Of a DNA stretch of 64,000 bases, positions 1-8,325 are shown in pieces (the first letter of the stretch is position 1; the number at the start of each line of letters is the position of its first letter). The position numbers were made by a program, and so were the translations under genes. The notes under the pieces were generated by a model, which worked only from the letters and a program-made list of their open reading frames with translations, had not been told where the DNA came from and did no database searches. The stretch spans positions 12,920 through 76,919 of the forward strand of contig CAZABH010000012.1 of assembly GCA_964483585.1 (NCBI GenBank), given 5' to 3'. Source of the stretch: SZUA-430 sp964483585. GTDB lineage: Bacteria; Pseudomonadota; Alphaproteobacteria; Micropepsales; Micropepsaceae.

Positions 1-384
1 ATCGTGCGCTTGGCACCAGGCACGGCCACCATCGTTGACGAGGCCCCGCACGGGCGCCTGCACCTCGACGGTAGCGTGGTTGTCACGGGCAGCGACGCGG
101 CCATGAGAGAGCGCCGAAGCCTTGCATTCGCGGGCGCTGTAATGGTCACAATCGTGCTTGATGGCCGGAACCGACCTCAGGCTGATCCCGCCGTCCATTG
201 CATCGGCCTTCCCGAAGAGGTGGTCGAACGGGCGCGCCAGTCCGCACAGGATGCCCTCGATACGCTGCGCCGTAGTGACGACGACGCACGCATGGCCGAG
301 GACGTCCGGCGGATGGTTCGTCGGGACATCAATGATTTCTGGCGCAAGAAGCCGATTGTGAAGGTTGAAGTGGTTCGAATCTGA
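1..384 (+). CDS. rnj: Ribonuclease J, C-terminal end (5' truncated)
   Basis: The reading frame is open from the first base and ends with TGA at 382-384, leaving about 127 residues. The fragment has the layout of the RNase J C-terminal domain: GRLHLDG, an acidic stretch, then RRSLAFAGAVMVTIVLD, and near the end VRRMVRRDINDFWRKKP followed by a short beta strand. RNase J is a metallo-beta-lactamase-fold 5'-3' exonuclease and endonuclease that matures and degrades RNA; the catalytic domain lies outside the window. In many alphaproteobacteria rnj sits just before mce and a DUF1467 gene; here about 10 kb of accessory genes separates them. The GTG at 4 is only the first possible start in the fragment, not the real one. 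Confidence 0.8.
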   Translation: MVRLAPGTATIVDEAPHGRLHLDGSVVVTGSDAAMRERRSLAFAGAVMVTIVLDGRNRPQADPAVHCIGLPEEVVERARQSAQDALDTLRRSDDDARMAEDVRRMVRRDINDFWRKKPIVKVEVVRI

Positions 385-492
385 TCTGCAGGTCGCGACC
401 AGACCAGCTAGGCGGACCACTTTTCAATTGCCTCTCGGCAGCGTGCCCGCCAGAATTCATGAGCTTGACCAACTAGACCGGACGATCCCCCT

Positions 493-1953
493 ATGGGCAG
501 CAACATGAAAGTGGCCGTGATGGGCGCAGGGCTCGGAGGCCTTTGCGCCGGAATCAAGCTGAAGGAAGCTGGTTTCAACGACATTGTGATCCTTGAAAAG
601 GGAGAGCGGGTTGGCGGAACATGGCGCGACAACTCTTATCCGGGCTGCTGCTGCGACGTGCCGGTCGCTCTTTACCAGTACTCGTTTGCGCCGAGCCTGA
701 GCTGGAGCCACATCTTCCCGCGCTTCAACGAGATCCAGAAATATACCGAAGATCTCGCTGACAATTTCGGTCTGCGCCCACATTTGCACTTCAACGAGGA
801 AACCAAGACAGCTGTCTGGGACGACAAGCGATCGGTGTGGAAGCTGACCACTTCCTCTGGAGCGACCCATGAAGCCAACGCTCTGATAGCAGCACTCGGG
901 CAGCTCAACCGCCCCAAGCTGCCAGACATCGAGGGACGGGATACCTTCCGCGGGCCCGCCTTCCATTCTGCACGGTGGGATCACGGCGTCGATCTGAAGG
1001 GCAAACGGGTTGGAATCGTGGGTTCGGCTGCAAGTGCCGTTCAGATCATCCCGGAAGTGGCAAAGCTTGCAGAGCACCTCACCGTGTTCCAGAGAACCCC
1101 GAACTGGGTGATCCCGCGCCTCGACCGCCCCATCACGGACGAGGAGAAGGCTCTGATGATGACGGCCCCCGAACTCGCCGCCAAGGGGCGCGAGCTCACG
1201 TTCCTCAACGCGGACCATTTGTTCTGGCAGGCCTTCAGCTGGACCAAGGAGGGCAGGGACGCCTACACGCGCGTTGCGCTGAACCATTTGGCTGAGCAGG
1301 TTCCCGACGAGAACCTTCGCAAAAAACTTACACCGGATTATCCAATCGGATGCACGCGGATCCTGATCGCGGACGATTACTACCCGGCACTCATGCGTAC
1401 GAACGTATCGCTGGTCACAGAAAGCATTGCGCGCATCACCCCTTCAGGTATTCAGACCCGTGACAGCAAGTCTCACGAGTTTGACGTGATCGTTTACGCG
1501 ACTGGCTTTGAGACGACGGGCTGGCAATGGTCGGTCGATGTCATCGGTCGCGGCGGCAAACGGCTAAAGGACGAATGGGCCGAAGAGCCAAAGGCCTACC
1601 TGGGCCTCTCGGTCTCACACTTCCCCAATATGTTCATACTATACGGACCCAACACCACTCTGGGTCATAACTCGATCACATCGATGCTCGAACATCAGGT
1701 GGCCTATGCAGTCAAGGCACTTTCTGGGCTGAAGGAGCGTTCGAAGCAGTCGATGGATGTGACCACTGCCGCGCTTGCCCGCTTCAATGCGAAACTTCAG
1801 GAAGACCTGGCTCGAACCACATGGGCAGACCCGCGATGCCATTCCTGGTACAAGAACGACAAGGGACACATCACGCAGAACTGGTCGTCGCATGTGCGCG
1901 GTTATGGTCAGGCGACTTCAGTAGTCGCGTGGGATGATTACGACGTCAGATAA
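493..1953 (+). CDS. Flavin-containing (Baeyer-Villiger-type) monooxygenase
   Basis: This 486-residue protein looks like a class B flavoprotein monooxygenase, which uses FAD, NADPH and O2 to turn ketones into esters or lactones. The FAD Rossmann motif GAGLGG is at 11-16, GGTW followed by a Cys-rich GCCCDVP segment is at 41-57, the Baeyer-Villiger fingerprint FRGPAFHSARWD is at 152-163, and the NADPH Rossmann motif GIVGSAAS is at 174-181. Length is typical of the shorter members of the family. The ATG at 493 has no clear ribosome binding site and a second ATG at 505 (MKVAVMGAG) is equally plausible. The DUF3089 hydrolase gene follows after 22 bases, suggesting co-transcription and, by inference, an oxygenase plus ester-hydrolase pair. 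Substrate is unknown. Confidence 0.85.
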   Translation: MGSNMKVAVMGAGLGGLCAGIKLKEAGFNDIVILEKGERVGGTWRDNSYPGCCCDVPVALYQYSFAPSLSWSHIFPRFNEIQKYTEDLADNFGLRPHLHFNEETKTAVWDDKRSVWKLTTSSGATHEANALIAALGQLNRPKLPDIEGRDTFRGPAFHSARWDHGVDLKGKRVGIVGSAASAVQIIPEVAKLAEHLTVFQRTPNWVIPRLDRPITDEEKALMMTAPELAAKGRELTFLNADHLFWQAFSWTKEGRDAYTRVALNHLAEQVPDENLRKKLTPDYPIGCTRILIADDYYPALMRTNVSLVTESIARITPSGIQTRDSKSHEFDVIVYATGFETTGWQWSVDVIGRGGKRLKDEWAEEPKAYLGLSVSHFPNMFILYGPNTTLGHNSITSMLEHQVAYAVKALSGLKERSKQSMDVTTAALARFNAKLQEDLARTTWADPRCHSWYKNDKGHITQNWSSHVRGYGQATSVVAWDDYDVR

Positions 1954-1975
1954 GCGCAGCAGGAGCACGAGCATT

Positions 1976-3133
1976 ATGCGTAAACTCTTTCTGGGCGCAG
2001 TGGCGCTCCTTGGTTTGTTGCTCGTGGGTCTTGCTGGCATTGTGATGACTGGCAACACGATGACTGTGCTAGCCATGCTGGCTGGACCACCAAGCGACTG
2101 GGATGAAAAACGCCTGGCGCCTGCACCTGATTATGCTTCTCCGGCGTCGTGGGCAGCCTGGCCAGACCGAGCGGGCCTCGCCGACTACAGGCCCGAGGGT
2201 GTCTCCGCACCTGCGGCGCCCCCGCAGGTCGATGTCTTCTTCATACATCCGACTGGCTACATGAATGGCGCCGACTGGAACGCGCCATTGGATCCTGGCA
2301 GCCGAACGGAAGAGAACACGCAGTGGATGATGGCGAACCAGGCAAGCGCGTACAACGGCTCGGCTCGAGTGTTTGCGCCACGCTATCGGCAGGCCTCATT
2401 CTTCCGCTACATCTCGGCCAGCGAAGAGGTCGGCCAGAAGACGATGGACCTTGCCTATTCCGATGTGCTGCGCGCCTTCGAGTATTTCATCGCGAATGCA
2501 GGCACAGGTCGACCGTTCATCATTGCAAGTCACAGCCAGGGGTCGCAGCATGCATTCCGGCTGCTGCAGGAACGGATCGACGGAACGCCTCTCGAGCAAT
2601 CCCTCGTTGCCGCCTACGTGATCGGCACGCGCATCACCAACGTCGATGCAGGCAGCCTGAAGTCCATCAAGGTATGCGACGAGCCCGGGCAGACGGGGTG
2701 CCTCGTGCACTGGGCGGCGATGGGCGAGGGTGGTTCGCCGCCCGCGGGAATGAGTGACCTTGTCTGCGTGAACCCACTTTCCTGGAGGCGCGATGGCAGT
2801 CGGGTCCAGGCCACATCGCACAAAGGCGGAGTGCCGGTGAGTGGCACATTCTCGGTGCAGATGTTTGGCAGCGACGCCGCGCAGGGCATGCAGTTTCCCC
2901 CGCTGGGCACACCACTGCCTGAATTGACTTGGGCAGAGTGTCGTGAAGGCTTCCTCTACGTGAGGGACCTGGCAGACACGGTATTTGCACCGGTCATTCT
3001 GCCAGGCAAGAACTACCACGGTCTCGACTATCCATTGTTCCACATGGACATCCGCCGAAATGTCGAGCAACGGGTCGAGGCATGGGTGGCCGAGCGTTCA
3101 GTTGCTACCGCTCCACCTGCAACTCAGGAATAG
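1976..3133 (+). CDS. DUF3089 alpha/beta-hydrolase-fold protein, membrane anchored
   Basis: Of 385 residues, the first 25 or so form a hydrophobic N-terminal segment (signal anchor or signal peptide). The DUF3089 core follows: VDVFFIHPTGY at about 85-95, WNAPLD at 101-106, APRYRQA at 134-140 and the nucleophile elbow ASHSQGS with Ser187. The usual first Gly of the G-x-S-x-G elbow is Ser here. The family belongs to the alpha/beta hydrolase fold; no precise reaction is established. The start was chosen because AGGAG at 1961-1965 precedes the ATG at 1976; an upstream in-frame ATG at 1934 lies inside the monooxygenase gene. The 3' end overlaps the convergent crotonase gene by 10 bases. Confidence 0.8.
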   Translation: MRKLFLGAVALLGLLLVGLAGIVMTGNTMTVLAMLAGPPSDWDEKRLAPAPDYASPASWAAWPDRAGLADYRPEGVSAPAAPPQVDVFFIHPTGYMNGADWNAPLDPGSRTEENTQWMMANQASAYNGSARVFAPRYRQASFFRYISASEEVGQKTMDLAYSDVLRAFEYFIANAGTGRPFIIASHSQGSQHAFRLLQERIDGTPLEQSLVAAYVIGTRITNVDAGSLKSIKVCDEPGQTGCLVHWAAMGEGGSPPAGMSDLVCVNPLSWRRDGSRVQATSHKGGVPVSGTFSVQMFGSDAAQGMQFPPLGTPLPELTWAECREGFLYVRDLADTVFAPVILPGKNYHGLDYPLFHMDIRRNVEQRVEAWVAERSVATAPPATQE

Positions 3134-3924
3134 TTTGGCGCGCGCTTCTGCATCTGCGACATGACGGCTTCGACCTGGTTGGGCTTGCCCATGATGTCTG
3201 TCTGCTCCCGCGACTCTGCGAGAAGCGCCTCAGCATCACTCAACAGAGGAAGTGCATTGAGCAAGCGCTTGCCCGCGCGAATGGCATCTGGGCTCTTGAG
3301 CACGATCTCCCGCGCAAGTGCCATGGCTTCTGCATAGGGATCCGCAGCAACGCGCGTTGCAAGACCCAGGTCCAAGGCTTCCTCGCCGCTAAAGATTCGT
3401 CCCGTATAGGTCAGGTCTCGCAGGATATCGTCGCGAACCAGGTGGCGTAGAATGGCCGTCCCGGCCATGTCCGGGATCAGGCCCCACTTGATCTCCATGA
3501 TCGACATCCGTGTGTCTGGTGCCACGATCCGGATATCCGCGCCCAGCGTGAGCTGGAAGCCACCACCGAACGCGACACCATGCACGGCGGCAATGACGGG
3601 AACAGGTAGCTCTCGCCAGACCCAGACGGCATATTGCGGATTGTTGGCGATCCCGTGCGTACGCGCAAGAAGACGCCCCTCTGGCCGTGTCTCTCGCCCT
3701 TCAGCCGCCGTCCGAGCGAAGTTGCCTGTGTCGAGCCCGGCGCAGAAAGCCCGTCCTTCGCCAGACAGGACGACAACGCGCACGCCATTTTCATCCCGCA
3801 GCCGCAATCCTGCTGCGATGATAGCCTCGAACATCGCATCATCCAGCGCGTTCATCTTGTCAGCTCGAACAAGGCGGACATCAGCTATACCGTCGGTAAT
3901 CTCGATCCTGACGCGATCATTCAT
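3124..3924 (-). CDS. Crotonase / enoyl-CoA hydratase-family protein
   Basis: This 266-residue protein has the crotonase fold. Visible motifs are the first oxyanion-hole strand GEGRAFCAGLD (56-65), the second HGVAFGGGFQLTLGAD (115-130), and MEIKWGLIPDMAGT (143-156). Compared with classical enoyl-CoA hydratase, the first catalytic Glu position is Gln124 while the second, Glu144, is kept, so simple hydratase activity should not be assumed; other crotonase reactions (isomerase, hydrolase, lyase) fit equally well. The start at 3924 is preceded on the minus strand by AAGGG; a longer open frame upstream lacks family similarity. It is convergent with the DUF3089 gene. Confidence 0.85.
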   Translation of the reverse strand: MNDRVRIEITDGIADVRLVRADKMNALDDAMFEAIIAAGLRLRDENGVRVVVLSGEGRAFCAGLDTGNFARTAAEGRETRPEGRLLARTHGIANNPQYAVWVWRELPVPVIAAVHGVAFGGGFQLTLGADIRIVAPDTRMSIMEIKWGLIPDMAGTAILRHLVRDDILRDLTYTGRIFSGEEALDLGLATRVAADPYAEAMALAREIVLKSPDAIRAGKRLLNALPLLSDAEALLAESREQTDIMGKPNQVEAVMSQMQKRAPNYS

Positions 3925-4071
3925 GGACTTGGGCCCTTTCTGGTTTGCACAAGCATTCCGGAGTTCTGTCGCCGATGCAAGGCCGGTGGCCTTGCGTCGC
4001 ATCGGCCGCACCCTTGGAATGCCGCAATTCGCCCCCTATATCCGGAGAAGGAAACCGTAAGGACATGGATC

Positions 4072-4536
4072 ATGGATATCGGCATTTCGGCCAATGACAG
4101 GGCAAGCATCGCAGATGCGCTGTCCAGGGTGCTGGCAGATACCTACACCCTCTACCTCAAGACTCACAATTACCACTGGAACGTGACAGGGCCGCAGTTC
4201 AACGATCTGCATGCCATGTTCATGACGCAGTATACCGAACTATGGACCGCCGTTGACCTGATCGCAGAGCGTGTTCGATCGCTTGGGCACTTCGCACCCG
4301 GCTCCTACCAAGCATTCGCAAAGCTCACCGCCATCCGCGATGACGAGGGTGTGCCACCGGCTCATGCCATGATCGAGAACCTGCTGAAGGGTCATGAAAC
4401 GGTTGCCCGCACATGCCGCGAAGCGTTCCCATCCGCCGAGAAGGCAAGCGACCAGCCCACAATGGATCTGCTGACCCAGCGCCTGCAGGTGCACGAAAAG
4501 ACAGCCTGGATGCTGCGCAGCATGCTCGGGCGCTGA
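4072..4536 (+). CDS. dps: Dps-like ferritin (DNA starvation/stationary phase protection)
   Basis: A 154-residue single ferritin-like domain. The Dps signature is clear: KTHNYHWNVTG with His35, LHAMF with His47, and VDLIAERVRSLG with Asp62 and Glu66, then APGSY. Dps proteins form 12-mers that oxidise Fe(II) at inter-subunit sites and protect DNA from peroxide. The acidic residue normally four positions after the second His is Met51 here, so one expected ferroxidase ligand is missing. The ATG at 4072 follows TAAGGA at 4058-4063; the open frame extends far upstream but that part is antisense to the crotonase gene. It stands alone and divergent from the crotonase gene. Confidence 0.87.
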   Translation: MDIGISANDRASIADALSRVLADTYTLYLKTHNYHWNVTGPQFNDLHAMFMTQYTELWTAVDLIAERVRSLGHFAPGSYQAFAKLTAIRDDEGVPPAHAMIENLLKGHETVARTCREAFPSAEKASDQPTMDLLTQRLQVHEKTAWMLRSMLGR

Positions 4537-4561
4537 CGGCGCCCGATCGACGAACGTGGCG

Positions 4562-5662
4562 TCACACCAGCCAAATCACGGCCGCGAGAACCACCAGCGC
4601 GATCCATGCGGTCTCGATCACCATCAAGCCGACAGGGCGCCAACCTACGGTCGCCAGCTTGCGGAACGATGTCTTCATTCCCAACGCCGCAATGGCGGTG
4701 ACGAGGCACCAGCGTGAGACATCGTTCATCGCACTCGTCAGTGGGGCGGGGATCAAACCCAGTGAATTGATGCAGACCAGCGCGATGAACCCCGCCAGGA
4801 ACAACGGGACAAGAGGAGGCCCCTTATCTGCGTCACCCCTGGCACCCGCCGAAAAGACCACAAGCAACAGCACCACCACCGGCAACAGCATCGCCACGCG
4901 CAGCATCTTTACATAAGTCGCAACGTCGCCTGCCTCGGGCGAGATCATGTACCCTGCGCCAACGACCTGTGCCACGTCGTGGATCGTTCCGCCAAGAAAC
5001 AACCCAGCATGCACGGCGTCGAAGCCAAGCGCGCCCACAATCATGGGATAGAAGATCATGGCGATCGTCGACAACGCTGTCACGCTCACCACAGTCAATA
5101 TCGTGTCCCTTTCATTGGCGTTGCTGCGAGGCAGGACCGAGGCAATCGCCAAGGCTGCAGCGACGCCACAAATGGCGACCGCACCCCCTGAGAGAACGCC
5201 AAACACCGGTGACTGACGGAGCAGCGGCGCCAGCAGAACACCGATCGCAATCGTCGTCGACACGCCTGCCACAACCATGAGAACAGGACCCGTGCCAAGT
5301 TGGGCAATCTGGTCAAACGTGATGCGCGCCCCCAGCAGCGCCACGCCAAGCCGAAGGACATTGCGGGCCGCAAACTCGATCCCGGCTACGCAACGCCCCT
5401 CTTCGTGCAGGAAGTGGAACGCCATGCCGATGAGCAACGCGAACAGCATGACCGGCGCGCCGTAGTGGTCGGACAGAAAGGTCGATGCCAGTCCGATCGT
5501 CAGCGCCGCCAACAGGCCCGGATAGACGGCATGGACCAGGTCGCTCCTTGGCAACCAGCGAAGTCCAGCCGGTGGAGGCGTCGCCTCGGCATGAACGATG
5601 CCTTCCATGGAATCGAGATGCGCAAGCTTCTCAAGTTCGGACTTGGTCTGCGGAGCTGACAT
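4562..5662 (-). CDS. YeiH/UPF0324-family membrane protein (putative sulfate exporter)
   Basis: A 366-residue polytopic membrane protein with about ten hydrophobic segments starting near residue 45 (VYPGLLAALTIGLAS). Conserved UPF0324 blocks are ARNVLRLGVALLGARIT, SGGAVAICGVAAALA and GGTIHDVAQVVGAGYM, followed near the C terminus by GMKTSF. The family is often annotated as a putative sulfate exporter, on thin experimental evidence. About 45 residues of soluble N-terminal extension precede the first membrane segment. ATG at 5662 was preferred over an in-frame GTG at 5668. It ends 25 bases from the convergent dps gene; I see no strong terminator between them. Confidence 0.8.
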   Translation of the reverse strand: MSAPQTKSELEKLAHLDSMEGIVHAEATPPPAGLRWLPRSDLVHAVYPGLLAALTIGLASTFLSDHYGAPVMLFALLIGMAFHFLHEEGRCVAGIEFAARNVLRLGVALLGARITFDQIAQLGTGPVLMVVAGVSTTIAIGVLLAPLLRQSPVFGVLSGGAVAICGVAAALAIASVLPRSNANERDTILTVVSVTALSTIAMIFYPMIVGALGFDAVHAGLFLGGTIHDVAQVVGAGYMISPEAGDVATYVKMLRVAMLLPVVVLLLVVFSAGARGDADKGPPLVPLFLAGFIALVCINSLGLIPAPLTSAMNDVSRWCLVTAIAALGMKTSFRKLATVGWRPVGLMVIETAWIALVVLAAVIWLV

Positions 5663-5738
5663 GCGCACAGCCTAAGGTTTCATTTGCTGCAGGCCAAGCC
5701 ATAATGGGAAGCCGTTGCATTCGCCCAAGGATCGACCC

Positions 5739-6080
5739 ATGCCTGCCGCCCTCCTGCCAATCGCGCTTCTCTGTATCTCGAATATATTCATGACCCTCGC
5801 GTGGTACGGCCATCTCAAGTTCAAGGACTGGCCGCTCTGGACAGTGGTTCTCGCGAGTTGGGCGATCGCCTTTGTCGAATACTGTTTTGCCGTGCCCGCG
5901 AACCGATACGGCCATGCCGTCTACTCGGCGGCAGAACTCAAGACCATCCAGGAGGTAATAACCCTCATTGTCTTTGCAGCCTTTTCGGTACTGTATCTGG
6001 GCGAGGCGTTGCGCTGGAACCACCTCGTCGGCTTTGTCTGCATTGCAGCAGGCGCCTTCTTCGTCTTCCACAAATGGTAA
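5739..6080 (+). CDS. DUF486 / DMT-family small membrane protein
   Basis: A 113-residue protein with four predicted membrane segments: LPIALLCISNIFMTLAWYG, WTVVLASWAIAFVEYC, a segment after ELKTIQEVI, and HLVGFVCIAAGAFFVF. The central CFAVPANRYGH and the AELKTIQEVITL block are characteristic of the DUF486 family, which is related to drug/metabolite transporters. Substrate is unknown. The ATG at 5739 has AAGGA at 5727-5731, which fixes the start over an in-frame ATG at 5715. It is divergent from the YeiH-type gene, leaving a promoter region of only about 76 bases for both. Confidence 0.8.
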   Translation: MPAALLPIALLCISNIFMTLAWYGHLKFKDWPLWTVVLASWAIAFVEYCFAVPANRYGHAVYSAAELKTIQEVITLIVFAAFSVLYLGEALRWNHLVGFVCIAAGAFFVFHKW

Positions 6081-6160
6081 ATTTCCTGAGGCAGCGGCTG
6101 TAACATTTCTCGGGGCAGGCGATTCGGGGACCTGCTGTGTCGACTGGGGAGAATGGACGC

Positions 6161-7612
6161 ATGACGCGTCTGCACGCAGCGCTGTTGGTCCTGACGACCA
6201 TCTTCATTTCTGCCTGCTCATCGTTGCAGGCTCACCAGAACCTCCCCTTGCAACCGCAGGCGCAGGGGCCAGCCTATCGCATCACGACTATCCCGGACGA
6301 GACATCGCCGGAGTTGTTCGTCGCACTGGCATTCTCGGGTGGCGGCAAGCGGTCATCAGCCTTCGGCTATGGCGTTCTTGCCGGACTGCGGGAGATATCG
6401 ATCGACTACGGCGGGGGACCGCGCCCCATGACTGCAGAAATCGACGTCGTGACAGGCGTGTCCGGCGGAAGCTTCACGGCTGCAGCTTTCGCGCTGCGAC
6501 GCGAGGAATTGTTCAACACCTACGTCGATGACTTCCTCAAGTACGACCTCAACGCCGAGATCTTCGGCATTTACCTGCTTCCATGGCACTGGGACTGGGC
6601 CTTCAATCCGGCATGGGGCTCGAATGACGAGATGGCCCGCGTTTACGACGACCTGCTCTTCCAGGGAAAAACCTACGCCGACCTGGCAAAGCTCGGCCGC
6701 CCCTTCCTCGGCGTGCAGGCGACCGACTTCGCAAACGAGGCACCCTTCATATTCAGTCAGGAAACATTCGACTGGATCTGCTCGGATGTATCGTCGGTAC
6801 CCATCGCGCGCGCAGTTGCCGCATCCAACGGCTTTCCGATTCTCTTTTCCCCGATAAGCCTCAGGAATTATTCGGGAAGCCAGCCAGACAACTGCGTTCG
6901 CCCACATTGGGTGGATGAATATGCGGGCATTGACGACGAACTCTCGCGCCGCCGGCACTTGGCGAAGGTGGCGCAGAACTACATGCATAAGCGCGAGAGT
7001 GCCTATGTGCATCTTCTGGATGGCGGCGTTGCCGATAACCTGGCACTGCGTGGCCTCGTGCAATTGATGGCGCCGGCAACTGAAAACGCGGACGGCGAAC
7101 CTGAACGGCTCAAGCGTGTCCGCCATGTCCTTATTGTCAGCGTCGACGGACAGGCCGAACCAGACCGCCAGCTCACGGAAGTCCCCTATCTGGACAGCAT
7201 CTTCCGCATCCTTGGCGCGGTGACGTCGACCGCCATCGACCGCTATGGATTCGAAACCCTGATCCACGCCCGGGAAATGACCGATCGCCTCGCGGGCGGT
7301 ATAGCCCGACGGGACTGTCCCATGGGCAGCAACGGCCAACCTTTGCCGTGCCGCAGCGTGACACCGCATTTCGCGCATGTCTCCCTCGGTGACCTGGCCG
7401 ATGGAGCAGACCGGGCGCGGCTGGCCTCCATCCCGACGGGATTGACGATCAGCGACGCGAACGTCGACGCCCTGATCGCCGCAGGCCGGGATGCGGTCCT
7501 TTGTGACCATGCAATGCGGCGGTTCTTTGCGGCCCAACCCGGAGTCGTGATGCCACCCCTGCCTGCGACTTGCCGCAGCAAGGAGCTGCCAGCTTCAGCT
7601 TCCCGAGATTGA
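6161..7612 (+). CDS. Patatin-like phospholipase, probable lipoprotein
   Basis: This 483-residue protein begins with a lipoprotein signal peptide ending IFISAC, with Cys19 as the likely lipidated residue. The patatin domain has all catalytic elements: the oxyanion loop SGGGKRSSAFG (59-69), the nucleophile motif GVSGGS with Ser101, and the DGG motif LLDGG with Asp287. Patatins are Ser-Asp dyad acyl hydrolases, commonly acting on phospholipids. The C-terminal 190 residues, rich in Asp and Arg, have no domain I recognise. GGGGAG at 6146-6151 supports the ATG at 6161. It lies 80 bases after the DUF486 gene, and a hairpin at 7621-7644 follows. Confidence 0.88.
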   Translation: MTRLHAALLVLTTIFISACSSLQAHQNLPLQPQAQGPAYRITTIPDETSPELFVALAFSGGGKRSSAFGYGVLAGLREISIDYGGGPRPMTAEIDVVTGVSGGSFTAAAFALRREELFNTYVDDFLKYDLNAEIFGIYLLPWHWDWAFNPAWGSNDEMARVYDDLLFQGKTYADLAKLGRPFLGVQATDFANEAPFIFSQETFDWICSDVSSVPIARAVAASNGFPILFSPISLRNYSGSQPDNCVRPHWVDEYAGIDDELSRRRHLAKVAQNYMHKRESAYVHLLDGGVADNLALRGLVQLMAPATENADGEPERLKRVRHVLIVSVDGQAEPDRQLTEVPYLDSIFRILGAVTSTAIDRYGFETLIHAREMTDRLAGGIARRDCPMGSNGQPLPCRSVTPHFAHVSLGDLADGADRARLASIPTGLTISDANVDALIAAGRDAVLCDHAMRRFFAAQPGVVMPPLPATCRSKELPASASRD

Positions 7613-7620
7613 GCAATACG

Positions 7621-7644
7621 CGCCGCAGCCACTCAGCTGCGGCG
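7621..7644. terminator. Bidirectional hairpin between convergent genes
   Basis: CGCCGCAGC and its exact complement GCTGCGGCG form a 9-bp stem around the loop CACTCA. It lies 8 bases after the patatin stop and 22 bases beyond the stop of the converging His/Gly-rich gene, so it could end both transcripts. There is no strong T-run on either side. Confidence 0.6.
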
Positions 7645-7666
7645 CCTCACGGAACAACCAGGACAA

Positions 7667-8143
7667 TTACCGCGCGAAGACCGCGACCTCTGCGCGTCGA
7701 CCGGAATGACGACCGACAGTCTGATACGCCAGGTTCACGAACCTGATATCGCGCGTATTGCCTCGCAGATCGATCGCGCGTGTGCACTCTCCGGGGCGCA
7801 GCACGCTACGAACCTGCAGGTCCTGGCGGCCGCCATTGCGGAAGACGACGTCCACGTCATACAGGCGAACGGCACGGTTGTTGGCACACAACCTCACCTG
7901 CGTATAACGACGCGCGCCCGCGGCCGGCACCCGATCGCGCTCGGCGTAGTGGTTCACGACGCGGGACCCAAGAAAGTCCCAACCGCGTGAGCCATAACTC
8001 GCCTGGTGTCCGTAGCCACCATGATACCCATGCCCACCGTGGTATCCGGCACCCCCATGATATCCGTGGCCTCCATGGGCGAGGGCAGGGGTCGACAGGC
8101 CAACTGCAACGACCAGACCGGCAAGAGCAAGTTTGAAATTCAT
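7667..8143 (-). CDS. Secreted His/Gly/Tyr-rich small protein
   Basis: Of 158 residues, 1-22 form a signal peptide with cleavage after TPALA. The mature N terminus is a low-complexity run of HGGHGYHGG-type repeats to about residue 48, a plausible metal-binding segment by composition only. The remaining 100 residues (VRLCANNRAVRLYDVDVVF onward) read as a beta-rich domain with two Cys (in RLCANN and PGECTRA), like DUF2541-type small secreted proteins, though I would not commit to a family. AAGGAG sits 7 bases before the ATG at 8143, so the longer upstream open frame is rejected. It is on the same strand as the downstream-located POT transporter gene but separated from it by a hairpin. Confidence 0.7.
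   Translation of the reverse strand: MNFKLALAGLVVAVGLSTPALAHGGHGYHGGAGYHGGHGYHGGYGHQASYGSRGWDFLGSRVVNHYAERDRVPAAGARRYTQVRLCANNRAVRLYDVDVVFRNGGRQDLQVRSVLRPGECTRAIDLRGNTRDIRFVNLAYQTVGRHSGRRAEVAVFAR
8011..8075. repeat. Short imperfect tandem repeats encoding His-Gly-Tyr units
   Basis: Degenerate repeats of about 12-18 bases (variants of CCATGATA, CCACCGTGG and CCATGG) encode the repeated HGGHGYHGG units of the secreted protein. The repeat number could vary between strains by slippage. Confidence 0.6.
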
Positions 8144-8270
8144 GATGGTTCTCCTTCCTGATGGACCCCGGCTTCTTCCAGGGTGTGGTTGATCACGGAA
8201 GGAAGGATGCACTCCGTCTCCTGAAGCCCCGCCGAATGCAGCGTTCAGCGACCGTTCACCGAATGCAAGA

Positions 8271-8295
8271 CGCCGCGGAAAAACCTTCCGCGGCG
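8271..8295 (-). terminator. Hairpin downstream of the POT transporter gene
   Basis: CGCCGCGGAA and TTCCGCGGCG form a perfect 10-bp stem with a 5-base loop, 31 bases beyond the stop of the transporter gene. It separates that gene from the promoter region of the His/Gly-rich protein. No clear T-run follows the stem. Confidence 0.55.
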
Positions 8296-8325
8296 CCCAG
8301 TTCAGACAGAAGACCCGTAATGGGA

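Noticed and set aside
371..381. GGTTCGAATC, which resembles a tRNA T-loop
   Set aside because: It is within the last codons of the RNase J gene and no acceptor, D or anticodon stems can be drawn around it.
1934..1975. Upstream ATG for the DUF3089 protein
   Set aside because: It lies inside the monooxygenase gene and adds a polar tail before the hydrophobic segment, while AGGAG is correctly placed for the ATG at 1976.
3634..4071. A long N-terminal extension of the dps frame
   Set aside because: It is antisense to the crotonase gene, has no family similarity, and a good ribosome binding site precedes 4072.
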